Positions 17,909-26,655 of a stretch of 64,000 nt of DNA are shown here, piece after piece. Numbering within the stretch: the stretch's first letter is position 1; every line of letters begins with the position of its first letter. A program made the position numbers and the translations under genes. The notes below the pieces were generated by a model. The model made no database searches, was not told the DNA's origin, and saw only the letters and a list, made by a program, of their open reading frames with translations. This DNA comes from Cyclobacterium roseum (GTDB lineage Bacteria; Bacteroidota; Bacteroidia; Cytophagales; Cyclobacteriaceae), in contig NZ_WNKF01000012.1 of NCBI RefSeq assembly GCF_010119225.1, positions 1 through 64,000 of the forward strand. The letters run 5' to 3'.

Positions 17909-18577
17909 TTATTGGTACAACAAAAACTCACAGAAGGGATTTTTCGTTTTTGGCTCAGACCAGAATAAAATCTATTTCTTATTTTAGGTCTATTGAAGTC
18001 ATCCGAATCACCGTCAGAGCCGACGACCTTGGATTCTGCAAAAGATGCCAAGATCGCCGCATGTTCAAAAGGGCTCCAAGTACTCCCAATACAATTTTCC
18101 CATACATCACCGGCAGGATTATACCTTCATTTACCGGATTTTTCTCTAACACATACACCCGTATCATCATTAATTGAAGACTGCTCATTTCATGCATCCA
18201 GCATGCTGTTTTCCAATAGGGATCGTACCAGGTTGACTCGTGACAAAACCAAACCCCGTCTTAAAATCAAAAAATCACGTACAACCCTAAAGGCTAAACA
18301 TGACGCAACACTAAAAGCTTGCTGGTTTAGAAATTAAATCAATATAGAATGTTTCAAAACAACAAATGGATCAAAAAAAAGAATTTGGTAAAGAATCGAT
18401 AGAAAAAGTTGATATATCCCCTGACCTCCTCCGGACTTCACTAGGAACTTTTTCAGGTGTGATTGGAACAGGATCTGGGTCGGAACCAGTAGTATAACAG
18501 CTGCTTGTAAGCGCTATGGCGATACCCAAAAAGAAGTCGACATCCCATCTCTTTTTTTGCCTGCGTCCATTTCTTTC
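17909..18577. other. gene-poor stretch; one possible 43-residue open frame at 18366-18497
   Basis: No frame here has a recognisable domain. A plus-strand frame at 18366-18497 reads MDQKKEFGKESIEKVDI, then LLRTSLGTFSGVIGTGSGS. Its glycine-rich tail could be a small membrane-active peptide, or chance. No promoter consensus was found next to it. The rest looks like decayed, AT-rich sequence downstream of the tRNA pair, where islands often insert, but no attachment-site duplication is visible. Confidence 0.3.
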
Positions 18578-19456
18578 TTATTGCAGCAGATGGATAAAGT
18601 AGTACAATCCGTGTAGGTGGTCGATGTGGTCGGGAGCGGTATTGCCGGCAAAGGCGAGAATATTTAGTTTTCCTTGGGCCGATTCCCCTACCTGCTGCAT
18701 GCCCAGTGGCCCTTCTTTCAGAACAGGCTTGCGGGGGATTCCGGTGGCCACCAGCAGAAAGTCGGCGCATTCGGTGGTGCTTACAAAGGTGCCCGGAAAA
18801 ATGCTGCTATGGGTAAAAACAAAGGATTTTTTACCGGATAGTGCGTCTTTCGCCAGTTTTTCAAAGGCGGCCAGATCCTGCTCCTGTATGCGTCCGCCCA
18901 TGGAGAGTGGTGTTTGGGCCGGAATATAGCTGGCGTGTAAACCGTCCAGCAGCAAGACACCGTCAATGTTTTCGTAATTGCTGGTTTTCAGGATGGAGCG
19001 AATGGCCCCGTACCCGGCGCTGAAGCCGGAAAGGTAGAGCTTCCTAATGGGCTGCTGCAGGTGTTGCCGGACGGCCTGAAGCAGGGAGTCAAAACGCTCG
19101 GTATCGGTCAGCGGTCCGCTATAGGCACTTGATCCATTCCCCAGGTTTACCGCCACGGCTACCCAACCTTCGTTTTCAGCCAGCGCATGGGCCACCACGC
19201 TTTCGTCCCCGTGAAAATGAATCAACAGGTTTACCGAATCCCGGGAAGTAGCATTTCCCATCAAAAGCAGCGGGTCTTTTTCAAAAATGCCCGGTAGGGA
19301 GATTTTCTTCCCTTCAAAGCCCGATCCGTCCACCCGCTCATGCGGGCGGATATGTTCCTCCATGGGGGAGGGATTTTGTGCCATCATGCTGTTCTTATTG
19401 GTGACCTTACAGGAAAGGCAGCATACGAGGCCAGAAAGCAATAGCATTCGACGCAT
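18578..19456 (-). CDS. alpha/beta-hydrolase-like lipoprotein
   Basis: About 292 residues. The ATG at 19456 gives MRRMLLLSGLVCCLSC, a lipoprotein signal, whereas the longer frame would add 24 unlikely residues. LYLSGFSAGYGAIRS is a nucleophile elbow (G-x-S-x-G, serine near residue 146). NLLIHFHGDES resembles the oxyanion-hole HG motif, and DHIDHLHGLYYF near the C-terminus may give the catalytic histidine. Substrate unknown; an esterase or peptidase is plausible. It is divergent from the GH43 gene. Confidence 0.65.
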   Translation of the reverse strand: MRRMLLLSGLVCCLSCKVTNKNSMMAQNPSPMEEHIRPHERVDGSGFEGKKISLPGIFEKDPLLLMGNATSRDSVNLLIHFHGDESVVAHALAENEGWVAVAVNLGNGSSAYSGPLTDTERFDSLLQAVRQHLQQPIRKLYLSGFSAGYGAIRSILKTSNYENIDGVLLLDGLHASYIPAQTPLSMGGRIQEQDLAAFEKLAKDALSGKKSFVFTHSSIFPGTFVSTTECADFLLVATGIPRKPVLKEGPLGMQQVGESAQGKLNILAFAGNTAPDHIDHLHGLYYFIHLLQ

Positions 19457-19680
19457 GGGTTTTAGTAAATTCCTTAGCAAAATAGCTAAAAAAACCGCCA
19501 GGTGTTCAACATCTACCGAGTATTTCACGCCGTTGGGTGAGGCTAGGTTATTCCCGAAGTCGTTTGGGTAGTTTTTTCGAAAGGTCCTCGGGGTAGGTTG
19601 CGGACTTGCACCCGCTGGAATATTCTGGTATCTTCGATACTAGATGCCCATACTGGGCACACACTTCACCTTGCATACAG

Positions 19681-19702
19681 CCTGCCTTCCGCAGGCGGGC
19701 AG
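19681..19702. repeat. short REP-like palindrome
   Basis: CCTGC-CTTCC-GCAGG followed by CGGGCAG gives alternative GC-rich hairpins. A related core (CCTGCGGCAGG) occurs at 24344-24354. It lies in the leader of the GH43 gene. Confidence 0.4.
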
Positions 19703-19738
19703 AACCGAATAAATATAAAAATCAGTATCTTTAGGAAT

Positions 19739-21358
19739 GTGAAAAGCCTCAAGACCTTATACCCTGTTTTCATTCTTTTAACAACTCTTGGCATTTTAAC
19801 CGGTTGCGATTTCAATAGTCCCGGTCCGGATGACCATGAAGAACAACAGAACGAACCCTATGAAGGGTTGATCCCGGATTTTCAGGGTCCGACCTATTCT
19901 GACGATTATACCCCTATTTCGTCATGGAGTGATCGTTTCATCTGGAACCTGGCAAATGTTCATGACCCAACCGTGATAAAGGATGACGACTATTTTTATA
20001 TGTATCAAACAAATGCCTCCTATGGAAATGTTCATGAGGCTGGTGGGAATTATCCCGTCCGGCGTTCCACAGATCTGGTTAATTGGGAGTATCTTGGTGC
20101 TGTCTTTGATTCCGATCCTGCCTGGGTAAAAAATGCCCTGAATACCATCAGGGCTACTATGGACCCGCCATTACCACCCCTTGAGAATCCGGAATACGGG
20201 TTTTGGGCTCCGCACATCACAAAAGTTGGAAATACCTTCAGGCTGTACTACTGTGTAGTGGTTCTTAACCCGATTTTGGGAAATGACGGAAATGAATATT
20301 GGACAGAACGTGCCTTTATCGGCCTTGCCGAATCTACCGATCTCGCTAGCAATAATTGGGAGGATAAAGGAATGGTGATCCACTCGATGGCTGATGGTGA
20401 AGAAACGTATGCGCGTGATGGGGGTTCCGACTGGAGCGGGTATTTTAAGTTCAATGCGATCGATCCCTCCTACGTAGTTACTCCGGAAGGTGAACATTGG
20501 CTCATTTACGGTTCCTGGCATTCAGGGTTGGCAGCAGTAGAGGTGGACCCTGTCACGGGCAAGCCCAAGGAGCTGAATACCCTTCCCGATTTTGGCGTCC
20601 GAATAGCCGGCCGAGGTCGTGTACATTCTAACAGGTGGCAGGCACTTGAAGCGCCTGAAATCATCTATAATGAGGATACAGGGTATTATTACCTGTTTCT
20701 GTCCTACGATGAGTTAGCAGAGGCGTATAATACACGCGTGGCCCGGTCAGAAAATATAACCGGCCCTTATTTTGGTTTGGATGGCGGAAATGTCACAGAG
20801 GGAGCGGAAGCCTATCCTATACTCACACATCCCTATAAATTTGCAGGCAGTTATGGATGGGTTGGAATTTCACACCCCTCCATTTTTCAGGATCCGGATT
20901 CTGGAAAATGGTTCTATGCATCGCAAGGGCGTTTACCCCCGGATATTGCAGGAATTAATGTTTCTAATGCCGTTATGATGGGGCATGTGCGGGAAATATA
21001 CTGGACGGAAGATGGCTGGCCTTTGGTTGCTCCCGAACGGTATGCGGATGTTCCGGATGTTACCCTAACGGAAGCGGATCTCATTGGTAAATGGGAAGAA
21101 ATAACCCTCCGATATGAATACCAGGTTATGCAGCTTTCTGAAAAGATCACCCTACATGAAGATTATTCAGTAACGGGGCACCTGAATGGAACCTGGTCTT
21201 TTGATGAGGGCTCCCAAACGCTCACGTTAAATGGCACGAAACTATTGGTTGACAGTGCCTGGGACTGGGAAGCATCTCCGAGACGTACCACGGTTACGTA
21301 TGCAGGCATCTCATCGGAAGGTTTTTCGATCTGGGGTAAGAAAGTTGGAAACCAATAG
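19739..21358 (+). CDS. glycoside hydrolase family 43 lipoprotein, arabinan endo-arabinosidase-like
   Basis: About 539 residues from the GTG at 19739, which places a lipoprotein signal (VKSLKTLYPVFILLTTLGIL, then TGC) at the start; the ATG at 19598 would add 47 residues without signal character. The five-bladed GH43 propeller is recognisable: NVHDPTVIKDDDYFYMYQT (catalytic-base Asp), YGFWAPHI, NAIDPSYV (transition-state Asp) and EAPEIIYNEDTGYYYLF (acid Glu). A C-terminal beta domain (residues ~440-539, starting near LIGKWEEI) resembles that of endo-1,5-alpha-L-arabinanases. It is surface or periplasmic and likely cleaves arabinan. No SusC/D pair lies nearby, so it is not in a classic polysaccharide utilisation locus. 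Confidence 0.88.
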   Translation: MKSLKTLYPVFILLTTLGILTGCDFNSPGPDDHEEQQNEPYEGLIPDFQGPTYSDDYTPISSWSDRFIWNLANVHDPTVIKDDDYFYMYQTNASYGNVHEAGGNYPVRRSTDLVNWEYLGAVFDSDPAWVKNALNTIRATMDPPLPPLENPEYGFWAPHITKVGNTFRLYYCVVVLNPILGNDGNEYWTERAFIGLAESTDLASNNWEDKGMVIHSMADGEETYARDGGSDWSGYFKFNAIDPSYVVTPEGEHWLIYGSWHSGLAAVEVDPVTGKPKELNTLPDFGVRIAGRGRVHSNRWQALEAPEIIYNEDTGYYYLFLSYDELAEAYNTRVARSENITGPYFGLDGGNVTEGAEAYPILTHPYKFAGSYGWVGISHPSIFQDPDSGKWFYASQGRLPPDIAGINVSNAVMMGHVREIYWTEDGWPLVAPERYADVPDVTLTEADLIGKWEEITLRYEYQVMQLSEKITLHEDYSVTGHLNGTWSFDEGSQTLTLNGTKLLVDSAWDWEASPRRTTVTYAGISSEGFSIWGKKVGNQ

Positions 21359-21782
21359 GAATACATGTGGATTTGCAAATTTTGAATGGTAAATGAATCT
21401 GGATGAGGGGGGAGCCGGTGCTATTGCATTGTCCCCGGATACTAAAAATCCGATCCCGATGGAAAGGCATTGCCACTTGCTTCGCTCCAGGCTGCCCCGA
21501 TAGCATCAAGGTTATCCCCGTGCTTAAGGATACCGAGAGAAATCGGCAAAATGCTTCGGTACGGGTTTCACCCGTTGGAACGGTCAAGTTTTTGACCTAT
21601 ATTCACCATTGAAGGCACACACATTGTACATAATAAATAGGTGAAATATCCGTAAATCCAAGGGGTTTAGCTCGTATCAAACGCTGTGCTTAACAGAAGG
21701 TTTGGTGCTACGTAATCGCCTGATTTCGTATACTACTCGTTAGCGGAAATGTATGCTTAGCACCCTAAAATGAACCGTAAAT
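21359..21782. other. intergenic stretch without a supported gene
   Basis: About 420 bases. It holds small hairpins such as ACGGGTTTCACCCGT (21558-21572) and GTCAAGTTTTTGAC (21584-21597) but no coding frame I can support. Confidence 0.4.
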
Positions 21783-22685
21783 ATGAATAAGAAAAGAAGA
21801 AATTTCCTACGTAGTGCGGCATTTGCACCGATTTTAGTAGGTTCTAGCAGCCTCTTCGCAAGCCCATTAATGAATACCCCAGCCCCGTCCAGATTACAAT
21901 ATAGCATCAATGCGTATACGTTCAATTCCTTGCTAAGAAGCGGTGAAATGACCTTTTTTGATATGATGGCGTTTGCCTCTACGCTTGGTTTGAATGCAGT
22001 TGACTTAACAGGCTATTATTTTTCTGATTATCCTGAAATACCAGCCGATAAAACATTGTTTCAGTTAAAGAAGAAAGCATTACAATTAGGATTAAATATT
22101 TCATGGACAGGGGTAAGGAATAACTTTGTAAATCCGGATAAAACTTCAAGAGAATCGGATATTGAATTGATAAAAAATTGGTTGCAAGTATCATCAAAAC
22201 TTGGAGCTTCCATTATGCGCATTTTTGCAGGCAATGGAGAACACGAAGGGTATTCCAGAGAGGAGGTGAAAGAATGGATGGTGTCAGACTTTAAGGTGTG
22301 TGCCAGATACGCTGAGGAAACAGGTGTTATGGCAGGCATGCAGCACCATAATGATTTTTTATACGAAGCGGATGAAATTATCGATATTTTAAAAAGAGTA
22401 GACTCGGATTGGTTTGGATTAATTTTGGATATTGGTAGTTTAAGAAGAGGCGATCCGTATAAAGAAATTGAAAAATTGGCACCGTATGCAAATTACTGGT
22501 TTATTAAAGAATTGGTTTATGTGGATGGGGTTGCGGAACCTGTTAATATGGAAAAAATTGCAAAAATATTAAAAGAAGTAAACTATACCGGTTACATTTC
22601 TTTCGAAAGCTTGACCGACGGCGACCCCAAACAAATTGTAACTTCTATGTTTAATGATTTTAGAACAGCGTATGAAAAGCGCTGA
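21783..22685 (+). CDS. sugar phosphate isomerase/epimerase-like TIM-barrel protein, exported
   Basis: 300 residues. MNKKRRNFLRSAAFAPILVG is a twin-arginine-type signal. The body follows the xylose-isomerase-like AP-endonuclease-2 barrel: YSINAYTFNSLL at strand 1, LGASIMRIFAG, MAGMQHHNDF, FGLILDIGS, and YISFESLTDGD at the C-terminal metal-binding end. Family members isomerise or epimerise sugars and use a divalent metal held by Glu/Asp/His. The gene is more AT-rich than its upstream neighbours. No operon partner is present; an acting substrate cannot be named. Confidence 0.8.
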   Translation: MNKKRRNFLRSAAFAPILVGSSSLFASPLMNTPAPSRLQYSINAYTFNSLLRSGEMTFFDMMAFASTLGLNAVDLTGYYFSDYPEIPADKTLFQLKKKALQLGLNISWTGVRNNFVNPDKTSRESDIELIKNWLQVSSKLGASIMRIFAGNGEHEGYSREEVKEWMVSDFKVCARYAEETGVMAGMQHHNDFLYEADEIIDILKRVDSDWFGLILDIGSLRRGDPYKEIEKLAPYANYWFIKELVYVDGVAEPVNMEKIAKILKEVNYTGYISFESLTDGDPKQIVTSMFNDFRTAYEKR

Positions 22686-23127
22686 AATGAAACCAATTAC
22701 CACCAATAGAACTATTGTTTTAAATCATGGAATTTGAGAAATACCGCTAATGGTGTAGACGGGCTGGCCAGATTCCTCTAACGGGGAGCGCCACTTACAC
22801 CACCGAGGGTGCGGGTCTCGTAGCCTCCCAGGCCCCGGCCCTTCGCTAAAGGGATCATTTCTTTACGCTCAGTCCCAGTCACCGATGACCACCCTCCGGC
22901 CCCCTCCTGTTTTCAGGAGGGGGCCGGAGGGTGGTAATTTGAAGTCGCTCTTTCTTTTTTTTAATACGTTGATTTTTAAATGGTTAAAAGTAAATACCGT
23001 CATCCCGATTTCTGCGTTTTTTAAATGTTAAGTCTCGGAATGATGACGGTTCAACCTTTCCTCCCATTGACAACATAAAGTTGCATCCATGTACCTTCCA
23101 AATTTTAAGATGTACTTCGGTTAAAGT
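22686..23127. other. intergenic GC-rich stretch preceding a toxin-antitoxin pair
   Basis: Positions 22740-22890 are markedly GC-richer than the genes on either side and have no convincing frame. The large hairpin at 22888 follows, and then AT-rich sequence up to the operator-like palindromes at 23128. Confidence 0.4.
22888..22935. repeat. perfect 22-bp GC-rich hairpin
   Basis: The arms 22888-22909 and 22914-22935 are exact reverse complements around a TTTT loop. The left arm begins ACCACCCTCCGG and is almost all pyrimidine in parts. A T-rich run follows after a gap of 15 bases, so it may terminate transcription. It is longer than most intrinsic terminators and may be a mobile palindromic element. 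Confidence 0.8.
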
Positions 23128-23171
23128 ATTTCGAAATAAACGAACTACATTTCGAATGTTTCGTATATTTG
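23128..23171 (+). promoter_or_regulatory. promoter and paired palindromes of the Xis-like/PIN pair
   Basis: ATTTCGAAAT (23128-23137) and ACATTTCGAATGT (23147-23159) are two palindromes centred about 20 bases apart, two helical turns. TATATTTG at 23164-23171 is a -7 element. The layout suits autoregulation by the antitoxin; this is inferred. Confidence 0.5.
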
Positions 23172-23191
23172 CTGTAACAAAGCAAATTGAC

Positions 23192-23647
23192 ATGAACAGT
23201 ATTGACGACATAGAAAGACCTACTAAAGAGGAACAAAAAGCAGCCATCAAATCCTATAATGCTTTAGCTGCGGCATTGAATCAAGTTCATACCGAATACC
23301 CTGAAATTGAGATAGAAGAGACTAAGGAAAGAATAAAGATTCCTGTGAAAGCTTTACAACTTTTAGTTAAAATTCTAAAAGAAACCAGCCAGGGTAAACC
23401 GGTATCTATCGTTCCAATTGCGACAGAAATTACTACTCAAGCAGCTGCGGAACTTATAGGGTGCTCAAGACCACATATGGTAAAATTACTTGAAAGCGGG
23501 GAAATCAATTTTACAAAAATCGGCAAGCACAGAAGAATCAAATATCAAGACTTAATAGAGTATAAAAGAAAAATGAAGGCCAAACAACGCAAGTTGCTTA
23601 TAGAAATAATGAAGGCTGACGAAGAATCAGGGTTATATGATTCATAG
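23192..23647 (+). CDS. excisionase-family HTH antitoxin
   Basis: About 151 residues. The start at 23192 follows the promoter; the longer frame would begin upstream of it. Residues ~75-125 form an AlpA/Xis-type helix-turn-helix: TTQAAAELIGCSRPHMVKLLE, then KIGKHRRIKYQDLIEYKRK. The N-terminal 70 residues are charged and helical and probably contact the toxin. It overlaps the PIN-domain gene by 11 bases, typical of a coupled toxin-antitoxin operon. In this class the HTH protein is expected to neutralise the toxin and repress the shared promoter. Confidence 0.82.
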   Translation: MNSIDDIERPTKEEQKAAIKSYNALAAALNQVHTEYPEIEIEETKERIKIPVKALQLLVKILKETSQGKPVSIVPIATEITTQAAAELIGCSRPHMVKLLESGEINFTKIGKHRRIKYQDLIEYKRKMKAKQRKLLIEIMKADEESGLYDS

Positions 23648-24200
23648 TGTCAGATTTACTTGTGTTCTTGATACCAATGTGATTTATCCGATTGATATCA
23701 GGGATCTTTTATTTTGGTTTGCTTCCTACGATCTTTTCACTCCAAAATGGAGTAGGCAAATATTCAGGGAATGGGAAAACGTAATGAAACGAAAGGGCAT
23801 TCCCGACGAAGAGATTAAAAAGAGAGTAAGCAAAGCCCAGCTTGCTTTCCCGGATGCATTGGTTGATAATTATGAACCACTTGTCAATTCATTAGAATTA
23901 CCCGACGAAAAGGACAGACATGTATTGGCAGCGGCAATTAAGACCAATGCGAATATTATCGTTACGAATAATATTAAGGATTTTCCTGCATCATACCTGG
24001 CAAGTTTTGGATTAACAGCAAAGACAGCAGACGATTTTATAACGGACACCATTGATTTAAATACTGACCTTGCATTGGAAGCTTTTAGAGCATTGGTATT
24101 GAATAGAACTAACCCCAATTTAGATGAATTTGAAATATTGGATCGATTTCGTAATAATGGGCTGATTGATTCAGCCAATTATTTGCATGCTTTAGTTTAG
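23637..24200 (+). CDS. PIN-domain toxin (predicted ribonuclease)
   Basis: 187 residues. PIN-fold acidic residues are visible at D12 (VLDTNVIYPID), E45/E47 (REWEN), D93 (DEKDRHVLAAA) and D115 (TNNIKDF), so a Mg-dependent RNase centre looks intact. A C-terminal helical tail of about 60 residues (ALEAFRALVLNRTNPN...) extends beyond VapC length, as in the larger PIN toxins paired with excisionase-like antitoxins. It is translationally coupled to that antitoxin. The RNA target is not predictable. Confidence 0.85.
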   Translation: MIHSVRFTCVLDTNVIYPIDIRDLLFWFASYDLFTPKWSRQIFREWENVMKRKGIPDEEIKKRVSKAQLAFPDALVDNYEPLVNSLELPDEKDRHVLAAAIKTNANIIVTNNIKDFPASYLASFGLTAKTADDFITDTIDLNTDLALEAFRALVLNRTNPNLDEFEILDRFRNNGLIDSANYLHALV

Positions 24201-24513
24201 GAAAAGGAAATGACGAAAGTACCGGCGTAGGTGTTGGCCTAGTATAGGGCAGTTCAATGGATTGAATATTTTTCAGGTTTTATCAGCTCTTAAATGTATA
24301 CAAACAAATCAGACAGGTTTAGTCAAGGGCGGCCTGTGTTGCGCCTGCGGCAGGCCGTTATGACGGGTTCTGGCTGGCTGTTACCTTTGCATGGGAGATG
24401 AAAAAACCTATGCCACATTAAAGTTTCCGGTCACATTTATTTTTTCATGCTGGTACAGCAACCTTAAAAACCCCGGATGATCCCGGGGCAGGGGATAGAA
24501 AATGGCGAATGGG
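24201..24513. other. intergenic region with a GC-rich hairpin
   Basis: The only structure seen is CGGCCTG (24330-24336) pairing with CAGGCCG (24351-24357), with CCTGCGGCAGG inside, related to the palindrome at 19681. Confidence 0.4.
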
Positions 24514-25247
24514 TTATATGCGAGCCGCCAGCGAGTCCGAATGGAGCCGTTCATCATCAATGAAGTTACCCACGCTCCTTGACCACTCTCCATTGATAGT
24601 AGTTATTATGAAAGCCCTCTTTGTAATTTCTACAAGTATTGCGTACATACCTTTTCGTATCGGAAACAAACAATAAAGCTTATGCTTTTCGCTTTGGTTA
24701 TTGGTGGTTTCTATTCCTTTGAAATCAAAAATAACTGGTACCGAACTCCGAAGCCAGCCAGACGGAAAAATATCTTCTAGATAGTCAATTAAAAAAAATT
24801 CCGGATTTGCTGTATCTCTAAATTCTTTTTTCCCTTTAAGGAACCGAGGGTAGTCTCGTTTTAAGCGGGTGCCATCAACAACCCAAACCATATTGCGGTA
24901 AAACTTTTCTCGGGTCTCCCGCTCCTTTGGGTCTGTAGGGGAGTGTTGAAACTCAATCACAAGACCGTGAGCACTTCGAATATCCGCAATATGTTTTTCG
25001 CCTGTAGTTTCGTTTCGTCTAGTAACGAGACTTCCTGCCACTCATCAGGGTAATTATTTTTCCATGAGCGATGCTACTCGGTTTCCTGCTCCCACCAGGG
25101 ATCGCAGTTTCGAGATGCTTTATGTGTCCAATGATTAATTTTCCGTTCCCCGCATTTTGCAATTAATTCTGCACCGCAACTGGGGCAAATTCCTTTAAAC
25201 CCTTTAGTAGCTTCAGCTTTTGTACCATTTACTATTGCAAACTTCAT
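24514..25247 (-). pseudogene. CoiA-like competence protein gene, broken by a stop codon and a 5-bp duplication
   Basis: The frame starts MKFAIVNGTKAEATKGFKG, then ICPSCGAELIAKCG (zinc-finger-like) and INHWTHKASRNCDPWWEQETE. A TAG at 25074-25076 stands where family members have Trp. Past it the same frame gives HRSWKNNYPDEWQEVSLLDE, then shifts. A tandem TTTCG duplication (25008-25017) explains the shift: removing five bases restores DETTGEKHIADI, then HGLVIEFQHSP, the conserved nuclease-like core. Without the duplication the gene would be 243 codons. CoiA-like proteins aid recombination of taken-up DNA. Two independent lesions argue for real decay over a sequencing error. Confidence 0.82.
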
Positions 25248-25441
25248 TGTTTCTTTTTGATTGGAGCCAGTAACAGATAAAAAATCCAGGCAAACCAGGA
25301 TATAAAAATCACAGCTAATACCCAAGCTAATTTTTCGCTTCCAGTGGTTTTACTGGAGCTGATTACGATTATTATTGGGAATAGCCAGATTAATCCAATT
25401 ATAACTAAAAACATCAATCCACCTAGGCCGGAATTTTCCAT
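25244..25441 (-). CDS. small two-helix membrane protein
   Basis: 65 residues: a hydrophobic segment at ~8-28 (LMFLVIIGLIWLFPIIIVI), a short loop SSKTTGSEKLAW, a second helix (VLAVIFISWFAWIFYLLL) and a Lys-rich end. It resembles phospholipase-D-nuclease N-terminal (PLDc_N)-type or superinfection-immunity-type small proteins, without enough to decide. Its stop overlaps the CoiA-like start by ATGA, so the two were one operon. Confidence 0.55.
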   Translation of the reverse strand: MENSGLGGLMFLVIIGLIWLFPIIIVISSSKTTGSEKLAWVLAVIFISWFAWIFYLLLAPIKKKQ

Positions 25442-25935
25442 CTCTTGTCGTTTTTAAAATTTAGGTTCCCTCACCAGCTTTCTTGTCCATTCATTTTTTT
25501 ACCCGTAGATTGTTTGGTGTTTTCTAAACTTTGTTTTTAAAAGTACTACGTCTATCCAAAAATAGCAAGGTCAGACCTTTGAATTGATTGACTTTAATAC
25601 CGAACCCTAAAAAAAATGCACATCAATACCAGGGCATATTAAGACCATAAGCCGTCAAGCAAAGCAAAGGCCGTCTGAAATCTCTCAGAGCCCTCAAGCC
25701 TTGCTTCTTAGCAATCAGGGCTACTGTAAGGAGGATTCTATATTATAGCTAGTGGGTAGGGCCAATGTAAACACTCATTACTTGATTAGATTCCAAGGGG
25801 CGGCTGCAAACAAAAAAAGCTACAGAAATTAATCTGTAGCTCTCTTTAGTTTTTAAAATGATGACAGATAATAAAAAATAATACTCTTTACCCGTACAAC
25901 ATTTTGCATAACTTACAGATATTCAGTTACGTCTG
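25442..25935. other. intergenic region with the tRNA-Asn terminator
   Basis: No supported gene in about 490 bases. At 25812-25845, arms AGCTACAGA (25818-25826) and TCTGTAGCT (25833-25841) flanked by an A-run form a hairpin that terminates minus-strand transcription from tRNA-Asn. Confidence 0.6.
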
Positions 25936-26009
25936 CTCCTCCTCTTGGGCTCGAACCAAGGACCCTCTGATTAACAGTCAGATGCTCTAACCAACTGAGC
26001 TAAGGAGGA
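25936..26009 (-). tRNA. tRNA-Asn (anticodon GTT)
   Basis: On the minus strand: acceptor TCCTCCT pairing with AGGAGGA, D-arm GCTCAGTTGGTTAGAGC, anticodon loop CTGTTAA with GTT, T-loop TTCGAGC. CCA is not encoded. Confidence 0.96.
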
Positions 26010-26046
26010 ATAGTTGCCATTTAAGGGCTTTTCCCTAAACGAGATG

Positions 26047-26078
26047 CAAACATAACAGCTTACTTATTTTTTTCCAAA
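26047..26078 (-). promoter_or_regulatory. promoter of tRNA-Asn
   Basis: On the minus strand TTTG (26078-26075), 20 bases, then TATGTTTG (26054-26047) fit the Bacteroidota consensus, about 38 bases before the tRNA. Confidence 0.6.
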
Positions 26079-26253
26079 TATGGGCCCAAGGATTTTTCAG
26101 TAATTTTATCTCCTTTCATTCTTTCGCTTCAATACCAGATACTTAAATTCCAGACCAGGTAACCCATAAATGACGAAATTCCAATTCAGCCATTTCACAC
26201 CTCATTTCTTTTAATTTTTAAATCCCAGCCCTTTTTTTTACATGAAAAAAGTA

Positions 26254-26261
26254 TAAATTTG
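26254..26261 (+). promoter_or_regulatory. -7 element before the tRNA-Pro array
   Basis: TAAATTTG matches TAnnTTTG and sits 74 bases upstream of the first tRNA-Pro-like unit, suggesting one transcript for the array. Confidence 0.4.
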
Positions 26262-26334
26262 CGAGTCCATTGAAGGAAGGAATGTCCAAGAAAGCATTTC
26301 TTCTTCAATCTTGGAGAAATTTCATTTCAAATCT

Positions 26335-26407
26335 CGGGGTTTAGCGCAGCTCGGTAGCGTGTCCCGACTTGGGTCGGGAAGGTCGTTGGTTCAAATCTGG
26401 GATGGAA
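26335..26407 (+). pseudogene. degenerate tRNA-Pro-like unit 1
   Basis: It starts CGGGGTTTAGCGCAG and keeps the D-arm and TTCAAAT T-loop, but the 3' acceptor strand is absent (ATGGAAATT replaces it). The anticodon arm TCCCG / CGGGA encloses eight bases (ACTTGGGT), one more than normal. It shares flanking sequence (GAAATTGAAATAA) with unit 2, so it arose by tandem duplication. Confidence 0.7.
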
Positions 26408-26437
26408 ATTGAAATAATGAAAAGTTAAATAAAATCT

Positions 26438-26511
26438 CGGGGTGTAGCGCAGTCCGGTAGCGTATCCTGACTGAGGTCAGGAGGGTCGTGGATTCAAAAC
26501 CCGGACTGAAA
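26438..26511 (+). pseudogene. degenerate tRNA-Pro-like unit 2
   Basis: The 5' half CGGGGTGTAGCGCAGTCCGG equals the intact copy, but the T-stem is mispaired and no complementary acceptor 3' strand follows. The anticodon arm TCCTG / CAGGA also encloses eight bases. The unit repeats at about 104-base spacing with its neighbours. Confidence 0.7.
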
Positions 26512-26541
26512 TTGAAATAAAGAATAGTAATTAATAGATCT

Positions 26542-26615
26542 CGGGGTGTAGCGCAGTCCGGTAGCGTACTTGCATGGGGTGCAAGGGGTCGTGGGTTCAA
26601 ATCCCGCCACCCCGA
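26542..26615 (+). tRNA. tRNA-Pro (anticodon GGG)
   Basis: Acceptor CGGGGTG pairs with CACCCCG, anticodon stem CTTGC/GCAAG encloses ATGGGGT with GGG, T-arm GTGGG-TTCAAAT-CCCGC. CCA is not encoded. It is the third unit of a tandem array and the only intact one. Confidence 0.93.
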
Positions 26616-26655
26616 CGAGAGTTAGGCCAGGCTGGATTCCCAGTCTGGCTTTTTT

